Source: Clostridia bacterium (GTDB taxonomy: Bacteria > Bacillota > Clostridia > Christensenellales > CAG-138). Taken from it: a stretch of 54,644 nucleotides of DNA. Shown here piece after piece: positions 16,288 to 24,660 of this stretch (position 1 is the first letter of the stretch; each line of letters starts with the position of its first letter). The position numbers and the translations under genes were made by a program. The notes beneath the pieces are model-generated. The model had not been told where the DNA came from and searched no databases. It saw only the letters and a program-made list of their open reading frames with translations. The stretch covers positions 1 to 54,644 of the forward strand of contig JAFYOP010000013.1 in NCBI GenBank assembly GCA_017547885.1. The letters run 5' to 3'.

Positions 16288-17388
16288 TTGAAGGTTGAAC
16301 TGACACAGCTTTCCTCAAATGAATATCAAAAGCTTATTTCCGAGCGAATGACGCCCGCAATGGCAGCATCTTATCTTAAGGAGCAGAGGATAGTTCTGCG
16401 CTCCTTTGTGGAAATGCTGAGGGGATTTTATCCTGCGGGAGATATTCTGCCCCGGCTTATTTCTGCTTTTATGGCAGCGGATCCCCGGGCAAACGCAGAC
16501 TCCGTATCCCGAAAAATACGCAACTGGCTCTCCGGCAAAAACCGCCCCACCGGCCGTGAGGATATATTTCAAATCGCTTTCGCCTTGGAGCTGACCGAAG
16601 CACAGGCAAGCTATCTGCTGGGGCTGTGCACGGATTTCGGCATACACTATCGCGAAGGCCGCGAGGCGGTATATGCCTGGTTTCTGCGTATGGGATACAC
16701 TTACATGGAGGCGAGGGATTTTTTTGATACGCTTCCTCCCATAACCTATCCCGATGTGCCGCCAAAGACCACCACATGCCACCTTACCCGGGAGCTGCAG
16801 ACGGAGTTCATGCGCATACAGACCACAGAAGAACTGCGGGCCTGCTACGTTGAAAACCTGGGAAACTTTGGCCAGCTTCATATGCGGGCATATTATTACT
16901 TCAATAAATATCTGGATCAGCTCATACACCCAGCTCCCGCATGGGGCGGCACATATGAGCCTGACTATTCCATGGAATCCATCATGCAGCAGTACCTGTC
17001 CTTCCACATCCCCTCCGGCAAGGACAGAAAGAACTACTCTGTGGTACAGAAGCTGATAAAGCACAACTGGCCCAATACCACCGCGCTGAAAAACATACGC
17101 AACCAAAAAGAAGACGTGCCCCGCAAGCTGTTGCTGCTGCTGTACGTTATAACCGAAAACATAATGGACAGCGCCTACCATGAAACGGATGAGGAATACG
17201 TTACGCTGGAGGAGCGGGTGGACGACCACTGGTGGAGCCTGAACGCACTGCTTACCGACTGCGGCATGCCGCTGCTGGACCCCAGGAACCCAACAGACTG
17301 GCTGGTGCTGTATGCCATCGCCGCCGAGGATGAGCCCATGAGCGAGCGCATGGAGCAGGTTATAGAGCATATTTACTCGGATGTGTAA
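16288..17388 (+). CDS. Unrecognised protein with N-terminal helix-turn-helix-like region
   Basis: 366 residues, no signal peptide or membrane segment. Residues about 30-115 resemble an XRE-like or sigma-like all-helical DNA-binding region, with SVSRKIRNWLSGKNRPTGRED followed by IFQIAFALELTEAQASYLLG, the pattern of a domain deciding on regulated proteins in Clostridia. The remainder is helical with conserved-looking aromatic stretches (HWPNTTALKNIRNQKEDVPR). It starts with TTG at 16288, ten bases after AAGGA. It stands alone between the island and a DUF559 cassette, close to but divergent in direction from the kinase operon. Function unknown; a regulator linked to the kinase locus is a guess from proximity. 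Confidence 0.7.
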   Translation: MKVELTQLSSNEYQKLISERMTPAMAASYLKEQRIVLRSFVEMLRGFYPAGDILPRLISAFMAADPRANADSVSRKIRNWLSGKNRPTGREDIFQIAFALELTEAQASYLLGLCTDFGIHYREGREAVYAWFLRMGYTYMEARDFFDTLPPITYPDVPPKTTTCHLTRELQTEFMRIQTTEELRACYVENLGNFGQLHMRAYYYFNKYLDQLIHPAPAWGGTYEPDYSMESIMQQYLSFHIPSGKDRKNYSVVQKLIKHNWPNTTALKNIRNQKEDVPRKLLLLLYVITENIMDSAYHETDEEYVTLEERVDDHWWSLNALLTDCGMPLLDPRNPTDWLVLYAIAAEDEPMSERMEQVIEHIYSDV

Positions 17389-17423
17389 TGCGGCGGCAGC
17401 GAAGTTCAGCTGCATAGCGCAAA

Positions 17424-17448
17424 GCCTCCCTCTGATGAGGGAGGTGGC
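17424..17448. repeat. Left hairpin repeat of the DUF559 cassette
   Basis: CCTCCCTC, loop TGAT, GAGGGAGG forms a perfect 8-bp hairpin at 17425-17444. It is inverted relative to the repeat at 17853-17873. A second hairpin, AAAAATC / GATTTTT (17449-17465), follows. Confidence 0.8.
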
Positions 17449-17479
17449 AAAAATCTTTGATTTTTGACGGAGGGAGAGA

Positions 17480-17875
17480 ATGAAACCATACAACAAAGCA
17501 AATATCCCTCTTGCAAAAGCGTTAAGAAAAAACATGACACCGTGGGAACGAAAACTATGGTATGATTTTTTAAGAACGCATCCTGTGCGCTTTCAAAGGC
17601 AAAAAGCAATCGGTAACTATATTGCAGATTTCTACTGCGCAAAGGCAAGATTGGTAATCGAACTTGACGGTGGGGGACATTACACCATACATCAGTCAGA
17701 AAAAGATGCCATAAGAACAAAAGAATTGGAAAGCATGAACTTAACCGTATTGCGGATCTGCAACTTGGATATTGAGCGCAATTTCAGTGGCGTATGCGAA
17801 TACACAGATGCGGCAGTTAGGGAATCTCTCCCTCAGTCAGCTGCGCTGACAGCTCCCTCATCAGAGGGAGCCTGA
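17480..17875 (+). CDS. DUF559 restriction-endonuclease-fold protein
   Basis: 131 residues. The DUF559 core is clear: LRKNMTPWERKLWYDFLR, FQRQKAIGNYIADFYC, LVIELDGGGHY and LRICNLDIERNFSGV. The family shares the Vsr-like endonuclease fold; IADFYC and IELDGGGHY hold the expected acidic active-site residues (Asp in ADFYC, Glu-Leu-Asp). Start 17480 has GGAGG six bases upstream. The last 20 codons (ESLPQSAALTAPSSEGA) lie inside the right-hand hairpin repeat, so the gene and repeat have travelled together. It has no operon partner. A nicking or repair role is possible; its repeated association with flanking palindromes suggests a mobile-cassette role. Confidence 0.85.
   Translation: MKPYNKANIPLAKALRKNMTPWERKLWYDFLRTHPVRFQRQKAIGNYIADFYCAKARLVIELDGGGHYTIHQSEKDAIRTKELESMNLTVLRICNLDIERNFSGVCEYTDAAVRESLPQSAALTAPSSEGA
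17836..17873. repeat. Right hairpin repeats of the DUF559 cassette
   Basis: GTCAGC, TGC, GCTGAC (17836-17850) and CTCCCTC, ATCA, GAGGGAG (17853-17870) are two adjacent perfect hairpins. The second is the inverted counterpart of the left repeat at 17424-17448. Confidence 0.8.
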
Positions 17876-17891
17876 CACCTATACATAACAT

Positions 17892-17926
17892 AAAACCGAC
17901 CCGTGATAGGTTCACGGGTCGGTTTT
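17892..17926. terminator. Bidirectional Rho-independent terminator
   Basis: A 15-bp perfect stem (AAAACCGACCCGTGA and its complement ending TTTT) with loop TAGGT, between the DUF559 gene and the convergent kinase gene. Confidence 0.92.
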
Positions 17927-17965
17927 ACTGTTGGGGGTTTTAATTAATCAGACATTTTGGCGAAA

Positions 17966-20900
17966 CTATCTGTATATCCACTCTGTGCCCTGTGCCGCGG
18001 GGGTTCCGGTAATGTTGCCGGTTATGCAGGCATCGTCGTAGAGAAGTACCTGGCCGTGGTTTTCAAGGGAGCCGGAAACCGTCATTTCCCCATTCATCAA
18101 CTGTATGCGGCCGTTGTTGATAAGCATGCCCGCTATCTGGGGCGGGAAGGTTATATCCATGATGTTTTTGTTTTCCATGGTTCCGCCCAGCACCGAGCCG
18201 CATCCGTCAATGCTGGATATATCCAGCACGCCTTTGTTTATCAGGGTAGTACGGCCGTCGGTATGCAGCTGCTTGCCGATGAGCAGTTCGCTGCCCGCGT
18301 CTATTACAGTGCTGCATTTGTTAAGATACAGCGGCGCGTTTGCCCGAACCTGACTCCCGCCCTTTATGTTTATTTTGCTGTCGGCAATATGGCTCTCGTT
18401 CAGCAGTATCATCCGGCAGTCGTTACCCAGCGCTATTTCTCCGCCGTTGGGATTGGACGTGACCCTGTTTCTGAACACAGCCGTGCAGCCGCCGTCCATG
18501 AAAACATCGTTCAGGTATACATCTGATGCCATCTGCACATATACGGCCTGATCCCTCAGGTAAAGAGAGGTACCGGTAAATTCCCGCATATTTACAATAT
18601 AGCTCTCGGGGCCTTCTATGGTAATATCGGCATTGGATGTTATGATCCCGTCGGTTACCACAACGCCCTTGTTTATGGTTATGGGCTCCTTAAGGTCTAT
18701 TCTGCCCCGAACCTGAATGCTCTTTACTTCTTCATCCTCAAGGCAGCGCCTGAGCTCTTCTTCATTGTTGACCACTGTGGCGCATTCCAAGGGATATACA
18801 TGGTTGCCTGCGGATGCGTCATTCATAACCACATCCTCCGGCTGGTAATACATTACGGCGCCGGGATTCCGGAAGAGGCCGGTCTCTGCTTTCAGCTCGC
18901 CGGTATGATATACCTCTATAATGCCAAGGTTATCCACATAGGAGTTTTCGGGCTGGTTGAAATACAGCCCGCCAATGTTCAGCAGATAGGCATTGTTGTT
19001 CAAAACGGAATTGGTGCCGAATACCATATCTCCTGCGTTATAGAAGGTGACGCCGTCTGAAAGCTCGATGTGGGAAGGATTTTCCGTGGCATAGCCATCG
19101 GCAAAGGTCATAAGGCCGTTATTATAGTTCAGGTGGTTGCTGAAGGAATAATAGCCGTGGATATTTCTGCCGTCATAGGCAAAGTTCATATCCCCAAGGT
19201 TTACAAAGGCTCCCTGGTTGACGCTGCCGCCGCCCGTATTCCACGTGCCGTAGTTTATGAAGACGCCGCCTTCATTGGCAAGATGATACATGGCATCCGC
19301 TTCGCCGCAATTAAGTATTACGACGGGGTCACCTGTCATATTGCCGTTGTTTATCTCGCCCACCAGCCGGCCGTGGTTTACCAGCACAGCGCCCTCAAAG
19401 TACAATCCGGCATCATCGCCTTGCAGGGCGGTCACTGTTACGCCTTCGCTTATCATTACGGGCTTATCGGTGTAGCTGTTTTGGGGGCTGAGGGTAAGGT
19501 CGCCGTCAATGACGACAGCCGCGATGCCGGGGTTATCGATAGCCCTAAGGTATTCCAGCTCATCGGCAACGTGTACGGCGTTTTCAAAGAGCTTTTCCTC
19601 ATTAAGTATGAGGTGCTGCACATTTTTCTCGCCAAGGTTCAGTATGCTTCCCTCGGCAGCGTAAATATCGCCGGCGTTTTCATTCCACAGGAACACGCCG
19701 TTGTCGATGCGTCCGCCCGTATTTATCACCATGGCGCCCCCTTCATAGGTGCGCATCACGCCCTCGTTGAAAAGAGTGCCTTCATCCTGTATTATCAGCA
19801 TGCCGTGGCCTGAGATGTTGAGCTGATGAAAATTGTGAAGATAGGCTCCCGCCTCGATTCGCAGGGGCTTATTTACCTCCAGGCCGTTAAGGGTCTCAAT
19901 ATAAACATCTACGGGGATACGCACAGCTGCCACGCTGTCATCCTGCAGCATATCCACAAGACCCTGCCAATCCCACACCGCAGTATACTGATTGTCCTCG
20001 GGCAGCCGGGGCATCTCGGATACCTGAACCACTGCAGGGGCATCGTGCTTATTCTGAGCGCCCACGAGGGCTATGGGCAGCACTATGCATATCAGCACCG
20101 CCGCCGCCACAGCCAGAGCTATGATACGGGTGTTTTTCTTTGCCTCGCCTTCGTGTTCTTTACGGGCTGTCTTTTCCTGCGGCTTTACCGTATTGTCAGG
20201 CTTTGCACTATCCTCAGGTATGGGCTGGTTATCGGGGAGGTTATCCTTATTGGCCTCGGGGATATCCGCCGTGGGGATATCCGCATCCGGTGCGGGCTCG
20301 TTGCTGTAAAGCGCCGCATACAGCTCCTCAACGGTGCGATAGCGCCGCCTTGGGCGCACGCCCATACCGTAGAGCAGGGCCTTTTCCTGGTTTTCGCTCA
20401 TGTTTACGCCCAGCTTGAGGGGCAGTATCAGCTCATCCTCACAGAGACGATCCATGGACTGGGGCGGCTTTTTGCCGGTAAGGCAGTAGTACATGGTGGC
20501 AGACAGTGCGTATACGTCTGTCCATGAGCCCTGTCCCTTGTTTTGATACTGCTCAATGGGAGCATAGCCGTGCTTGAGGGCTATGGTCATGGTGGCGTTG
20601 CCGTCTGCGGATTCCCTTGCGCAGCCAAAGTCCAGCAGGCGTATGGCTCCCCGCTCCAGCATAAGGTTTTCGGGGCTTATATCCCTGTGGATAAGACCCA
20701 GGGCATGCATATCCTTAAGGGCGGAAAACAGCGGCTCCATCATTCTGAACAGCTCATCCGCGGGAATTCTGCCGCCGCGCTGAGCTACGATGTCCTTGAG
20801 GGTGGTGCCTTCCACGTATTCCATTACTATATAGGCAGTGTTATTGGCCTCAAAGAAGTCCTTCGCGCTGACTATGACGGGCTGCTTGTCCATCTTGGCC

Positions 20901-21253
20901 ATGGTGCGGGCTTCCTGAAGGAAGCGTGCTTTGCCTTCCTCGTATCGCTGACCTATGGAGCCGGAATAATTGGCCACGGACAAAGATGAGCTGGAAATAC
21001 GGTTTGCCTTATCCGTTGGGAAGTATTCCTTTATGGCGACCTTCAGCTCCAGCTGCAAATCGCAGCCGATATAGGTGATGCCAAAGCCGCCCTCTCCCAA
21101 TACCCGGCCTATCAGATACCTGTCCCTGAGGATGGTTCCGGGAGGCAGGTGATGGGGCGCAGGGGTGTAGTTGCCTGCTGTGAGCCCGCAGTTTTTACAG
21201 GGGGCGTCGGATTCCACAACATTCATGCAATAAGGGCAAAACTCTGTGGGCAT
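17966..21253 (-). CDS. Receptor-like Ser/Thr protein kinase with giant extracellular beta-helix
   Basis: 1095 residues. Order: zinc ribbon CPYC...CKNC (6-22); Hanks kinase domain about 43-315 with GEGGFG (53-58), Lys75 in VAIKEY, HRDISPEN (189-196) and DFG (208-210); acidic Pro/Asp linker with positively charged end; one membrane helix about 376-398; then about 650 extracellular residues made of repeating short Asn/Gly-rich strands (for example IINTGG, LVNHGRL, FVNLGDM, LNIGGLYF), the look of a pectate-lyase or adhesin-type right-handed beta-helix. The catalytic loop has Ser193 where typical kinases have Lys. It is the last gene of the minus-strand signalling operon, 115 bases after kinase 2. 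ATG 21253 follows GAGGTGATC. The ectodomain probably senses cell wall or carbohydrate; that is inference. Confidence 0.9.
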   Translation of the reverse strand: MPTEFCPYCMNVVESDAPCKNCGLTAGNYTPAPHHLPPGTILRDRYLIGRVLGEGGFGITYIGCDLQLELKVAIKEYFPTDKANRISSSSLSVANYSGSIGQRYEEGKARFLQEARTMAKMDKQPVIVSAKDFFEANNTAYIVMEYVEGTTLKDIVAQRGGRIPADELFRMMEPLFSALKDMHALGLIHRDISPENLMLERGAIRLLDFGCARESADGNATMTIALKHGYAPIEQYQNKGQGSWTDVYALSATMYYCLTGKKPPQSMDRLCEDELILPLKLGVNMSENQEKALLYGMGVRPRRRYRTVEELYAALYSNEPAPDADIPTADIPEANKDNLPDNQPIPEDSAKPDNTVKPQEKTARKEHEGEAKKNTRIIALAVAAAVLICIVLPIALVGAQNKHDAPAVVQVSEMPRLPEDNQYTAVWDWQGLVDMLQDDSVAAVRIPVDVYIETLNGLEVNKPLRIEAGAYLHNFHQLNISGHGMLIIQDEGTLFNEGVMRTYEGGAMVINTGGRIDNGVFLWNENAGDIYAAEGSILNLGEKNVQHLILNEEKLFENAVHVADELEYLRAIDNPGIAAVVIDGDLTLSPQNSYTDKPVMISEGVTVTALQGDDAGLYFEGAVLVNHGRLVGEINNGNMTGDPVVILNCGEADAMYHLANEGGVFINYGTWNTGGGSVNQGAFVNLGDMNFAYDGRNIHGYYSFSNHLNYNNGLMTFADGYATENPSHIELSDGVTFYNAGDMVFGTNSVLNNNAYLLNIGGLYFNQPENSYVDNLGIIEVYHTGELKAETGLFRNPGAVMYYQPEDVVMNDASAGNHVYPLECATVVNNEEELRRCLEDEEVKSIQVRGRIDLKEPITINKGVVVTDGIITSNADITIEGPESYIVNMREFTGTSLYLRDQAVYVQMASDVYLNDVFMDGGCTAVFRNRVTSNPNGGEIALGNDCRMILLNESHIADSKINIKGGSQVRANAPLYLNKCSTVIDAGSELLIGKQLHTDGRTTLINKGVLDISSIDGCGSVLGGTMENKNIMDITFPPQIAGMLINNGRIQLMNGEMTVSGSLENHGQVLLYDDACITGNITGTPAAQGTEWIYR

Positions 21254-21368
21254 CCGATCACCTCCCTCTTGTGCCGCCTGTGCGGGCGGTCAGTGTATTC
21301 ATAGTTTCATTATATGTAGATATTCGCATAATCTCAATCACCATAGCATTGGCAATGCTTAAAAAACG

Positions 21369-22517
21369 CTATTTCTTTCCTATGCGGCCCAGTGCGTCCT
21401 TTGCGGAATCCGCAAGCTTCATGGCTGCATTGAGCAGTATGGCCCATGCCTTCTTTGCGCCGGCCTTCAGCGGCTCAAGCACATTATGCGTGATCTTAAG
21501 CCACAGGGAAGTGGGAGGCAGCGGGCAGTCCTTTCCTCCGCATCTGCCGTCATCCCCGTCATCGCTTACAACAGCAGGGGCCAGCAGACGTGCGGCGAAT
21601 ACCTCCATATTTACCGGGCGGAACTTGGGCTGAACCGTAAGGCCCCACATGAGGGCCTCCTCCTGGGCGGGTGCAAGGTTTGCTCCGGCAGCGTTGGGCT
21701 GCTTTATGGTGTCCTCCTCAAGGCGGGCAACGGCGGAGGGGGGTATTATGCCGGTAAGGGTATAGTAGATGGTGGCGGAGAGGGCGTATACATCGGTATA
21801 TGCACCCTGACCACGGCTCATGTACTGCTCTACGGGGGCAAAGCCCTCCTTTACCAATACCGTCATGGATTTACCGTCCTCCATGGAGCGTGCGCAGCCG
21901 AAATCCAGCAGCTTCAGGGTGTCGTCCGGCATAAGCATAACGTTATCCGGGCCTATATCCCTGTGTATCACGCCGGCCTGATGCAGCCTGTGCAGGTCGC
22001 TGAGGAATGCATTGAGCTTGGGCATCAGCTCTTTGGCAGACATTGGGCCGCTGTGGGATACTATCTTGCTGAGTGGCTTTCCGTCCAGATATTCCATGAT
22101 AAGGTACGCGGTTCCTCCAAACTCAAAGAAGCCTCTTACCTTTACAACGCTGGGATTATCCTCAAGGGCTGCCAGCATACGGGCCTCTTCAAGGAAGCTT
22201 TTTATGCCGCCGCGGAATATTTCCTCCATGCCCTGCCTTGGCAATACCCTGTGATCCTCGGTGCGCCAGGCGCAGCGGGTGGGGAAATATTCCTTTACCG
22301 CAACGCGCCTGCCAAGGGTGCAGTCCAGGCCAACGTAGGTTATGCCGAACCCGCCCTGGCCAAGGGGCGCGCCTATCTGATACTGCTGTCCGCTGCCGCC
22401 GTTTATAACGCTGCCTGCGGGCAGCATGCTGCTGTTTTGGGGCAGATCTGCGGACTTGCCGCAATGGGGGCATATTACGGAGTCACTTTGCTTCATGCAG
22501 TAAGGGCAGCGATTCAT
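21369..22517 (-). CDS. Ser/Thr protein kinase with zinc ribbon, cytoplasmic
   Basis: 382 residues: zinc ribbon CPYC...CPHC (4-19), kinase domain about 45-310 with GQGGFG (53-58), Lys75 in VAVKEY, HRDIGPDN (185-192), DFGCAR (205-210) and the activation segment GFAPVEQY, and a short helical C-terminal tail without a clear membrane segment. The catalytic loop Lys of HRDxKxxN is Gly here. It is a close paralogue of the larger downstream kinase through the catalytic domain. Its ATG lies one base beyond the stop of the protease/FHA gene, so the two are coupled. Probably phosphorylates the FHA-domain partners encoded upstream. Confidence 0.9.
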   Translation of the reverse strand: MNRCPYCMKQSDSVICPHCGKSADLPQNSSMLPAGSVINGGSGQQYQIGAPLGQGGFGITYVGLDCTLGRRVAVKEYFPTRCAWRTEDHRVLPRQGMEEIFRGGIKSFLEEARMLAALEDNPSVVKVRGFFEFGGTAYLIMEYLDGKPLSKIVSHSGPMSAKELMPKLNAFLSDLHRLHQAGVIHRDIGPDNVMLMPDDTLKLLDFGCARSMEDGKSMTVLVKEGFAPVEQYMSRGQGAYTDVYALSATIYYTLTGIIPPSAVARLEEDTIKQPNAAGANLAPAQEEALMWGLTVQPKFRPVNMEVFAARLLAPAVVSDDGDDGRCGGKDCPLPPTSLWLKITHNVLEPLKAGAKKAWAILLNAAMKLADSAKDALGRIGKK

Positions 22518-22518
22518 A

Positions 22519-23904
22519 TTACATACCTCCCTTTACCGCGATCTGGAACATTTCATGCTCAGAGCCCAGGCATATCCTGTCTCCCACGTTCAGCGCAGCG
22601 GGAACGTTGGGCTGAAGCTTGCGGTCGGGCATTACGACCGTGCCGTAGGTGGAGCCCACATCCTTAACGTAAAGCCTGCCGCCTTCCACATACACAACGC
22701 AGTGTGCGCCGCTGATACCCTTGGTGTCTGCGGGGAATACCAGATCGCTGCGGGAGGGGTCGCGGCCCATGCGCACGGTGCCGTTTACCGCAAAGCGCTG
22801 GCCTGCGAATGCGCCGCTGATGCACTGGAGCCTGTAGCTGCTGCAGTCTGCGGGGGTGGTTTTGGATATGTCGGAGTGTTCTGTGCCGTTGTTATTCTTC
22901 CTGCCCTTTTTGCCAAGAACCGCTGCAGCAACAGCTATTGCAGCAATGGCAGCGGCTGCGATGATAACGGGAAGGCTGTTGGCTTTGCCGGTGTATACGT
23001 CGTATTGGATGCGGAGGCTGTCCAGTATATCCATTACGTACTGTATCTCGATTGCCGCAAAGGCCTGCTGGTCGCCGGTGGATACATTCTGACCATAGCC
23101 CCAGGTATTAACGCCCGCAACCGCGCCCTCCATGGTAAGGAGGGGGCCGCCGGAATTGCCGTGGTTAATGGTTGCGGTGTGCTGAATAACGTTTATGTTT
23201 GCATCGTGGCTCTTGTCCACAAAGCTGGTATGCAGGGAAACTATGCCGTCGGTAATGGTCACCTTTTCAATGCTGCCGGCGTATTCCTGTCTGCCGCTGG
23301 CCTCGATGGTGGCATCGTCGGTGGAGCTGGGATAGCCCAGCGCCCTTATGGCAGAGTTGGATTCAAGGGGAAGCTCGGGGGAGAGCAGAGGCAGTGCCAT
23401 GCGTCCCTCAACAGGCTCGGCAGCCCTCAGCACAGCAAGGTCGGCCTCGCCTTCGCCGCCCTGATGCAGCACCTTGCAGGGTACGGAACGGCTCAGGTCA
23501 AGCCCCACAGTATCGCTGTAGCTGTAATCCCCCAGCAGTATATAGGCATCCTGGAAAGTATCCTCATATACCAGAGTAACTGTCTTGCCCTGTATCTGAG
23601 CCTTTTCCATGCCAACGCCCGCCTCCACCACATGGCGATTGGTAACGAATACATCGGTTTCCTGTCCTGCCGTACCTACGCCAAAGGCGGTGCCGCTGCT
23701 TATCATGGTGGTATTGGTCACATAGGTTATGTTTTCGGTTGCCTCGTCGTACAGGTATATGGCCCTGTCAAAGAAGGCCAGCACCCTTACCACGCCGCTG
23801 CGGGCTTCGGCTATTTTATCCCCTGCGGCAAAGGCGGCGCCGTTTATCAGAATAAGGCTCATCATTGCCAGCAGGGTTATCCATGATATGATTCTCTTCT
23901 TCAT
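22519..23904 (-). CDS. Trypsin-like serine protease with membrane helix and C-terminal FHA domain
   Basis: 461 residues. A signal peptide (1-27) leads to an S1/HtrA-like protease domain with an intact triad: His91 in TNRHVV, Asp155 in ADLAVL and Ser251 in GNSGGPL. One membrane helix (about 311-331) is followed by a linker and a cytoplasmic FHA domain (about 372-455) with GRDP, SGAHC and STYGT, the phosphothreonine-binding loop residues. The layout puts proteolysis outside and phospho-recognition inside, an unusual transmembrane coupling. It lies between the PP2C and kinase genes of the operon. The ATG at 23904 follows GGGGAGA. Confidence 0.92.
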   Translation of the reverse strand: MKKRIISWITLLAMMSLILINGAAFAAGDKIAEARSGVVRVLAFFDRAIYLYDEATENITYVTNTTMISSGTAFGVGTAGQETDVFVTNRHVVEAGVGMEKAQIQGKTVTLVYEDTFQDAYILLGDYSYSDTVGLDLSRSVPCKVLHQGGEGEADLAVLRAAEPVEGRMALPLLSPELPLESNSAIRALGYPSSTDDATIEASGRQEYAGSIEKVTITDGIVSLHTSFVDKSHDANINVIQHTATINHGNSGGPLLTMEGAVAGVNTWGYGQNVSTGDQQAFAAIEIQYVMDILDSLRIQYDVYTGKANSLPVIIAAAAIAAIAVAAAVLGKKGRKNNNGTEHSDISKTTPADCSSYRLQCISGAFAGQRFAVNGTVRMGRDPSRSDLVFPADTKGISGAHCVVYVEGGRLYVKDVGSTYGTVVMPDRKLQPNVPAALNVGDRICLGSEHEMFQIAVKGGM

Positions 23905-23925
23905 AGGTTTGTCTCCCCTTGTGTA

Positions 23926-24639
23926 TTAAACTATTTCCAGCCATGCCACAGCGGCTGTGTTGTTGTCGTTGTCCTCGGGTATGCGTTCATTAAGATACCT
24001 GCGCATGCGCTCTATCCAGTCTGCCGGGTCCCGGGCGGCGTTCAGCTCATGCTCCATTTCCCGCTCCATAACGTATTCCCAGAATCCGTCAGAGCAAAGG
24101 AGAAATGCGTGCTTTCCCTTTTCCAGCTGTCGCTCCGCAGCTTCCACCTTCAGCTCTCCGTCCTGCCCAAGTGCTCTGAGCACACGGCTTCTGTCGGGAT
24201 GGAACCTTATCTCATCGGGGGTAATATCGCCGAGTACTACCCCCATCTGGGCTACGCTGTGGTCCTTGGTTTGAAAAATCAGCTTTCCGTTATGGAAGTG
24301 ATAAAGCCTTGAGTCGCCCACATGGGCCCACACCGCCCTGCTGTCTTCCACGGTAAGAACCGCCGCGGTGGTTTTCATGGCACAGGCCGGAGTCTGCAGG
24401 GCAAGGACGGCCTCATTGGCTCTGCGTATCAGCTGTATAAGCAATTCCTTGTCTGCCCTGCCGTCCCAGCCGCGGCATATGACCTGAGCTGCCATTTCGG
24501 AGGCCTGTTCCCCTCCGCCATGGCCGCCAAGCCCGTCTGCCACCACCAGGCACAGGCTCTTTTCATCTGTACAGCCCAGGCAGGTATCCTCGTTGTATGG
24601 ACGCCCGCCGCAGTCTGTATAACTTGCCGTCTGCAACAT
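23926..24639 (-). CDS. PP2C-family Ser/Thr phosphatase, soluble
   Basis: 237 residues. PP2C metal-site motifs are present: RPYNEDTCLG, VADGLGGHGGGEQAS, WAHVGDSRLYHF, LLCSDGFWEYV and EDNDNNTAAVAW. It uses Mn or Mg ions to remove phosphate from Ser/Thr and should oppose the two kinases of the operon. I prefer the ATG at 24639, seven bases after GGGAG, over the ATG at 24645 that almost touches the ribosome site. Fifteen bases separate the upstream membrane PP2C stop at 24661 from the 24645 ATG; a second paralogous phosphatase next door suggests separate soluble and membrane pools. Confidence 0.9.
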   Translation of the reverse strand: MLQTASYTDCGGRPYNEDTCLGCTDEKSLCLVVADGLGGHGGGEQASEMAAQVICRGWDGRADKELLIQLIRRANEAVLALQTPACAMKTTAAVLTVEDSRAVWAHVGDSRLYHFHNGKLIFQTKDHSVAQMGVVLGDITPDEIRFHPDRSRVLRALGQDGELKVEAAERQLEKGKHAFLLCSDGFWEYVMEREMEHELNAARDPADWIERMRRYLNERIPEDNDNNTAAVAWLEIV

Positions 24640-24660
24640 ATACATTCTCCCGATCCTTTA

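Noticed and set aside
17424..17873. CRISPR array
   Set aside because: Only two inverted hairpin units flank a gene; there are no regularly spaced direct repeats, and no cas gene is present anywhere in the window.
17892..17926. Long palindrome considered as an attachment site or operator
   Set aside because: A 15-bp stem with A-run and T-run on either side between convergent genes is simply a bidirectional terminator.
22555..23886. 443-codon plus-strand frame over the protease/FHA gene
   Set aside because: Antisense shadow; the minus-strand product has signal peptide, His-Asp-Ser triad and FHA domain.
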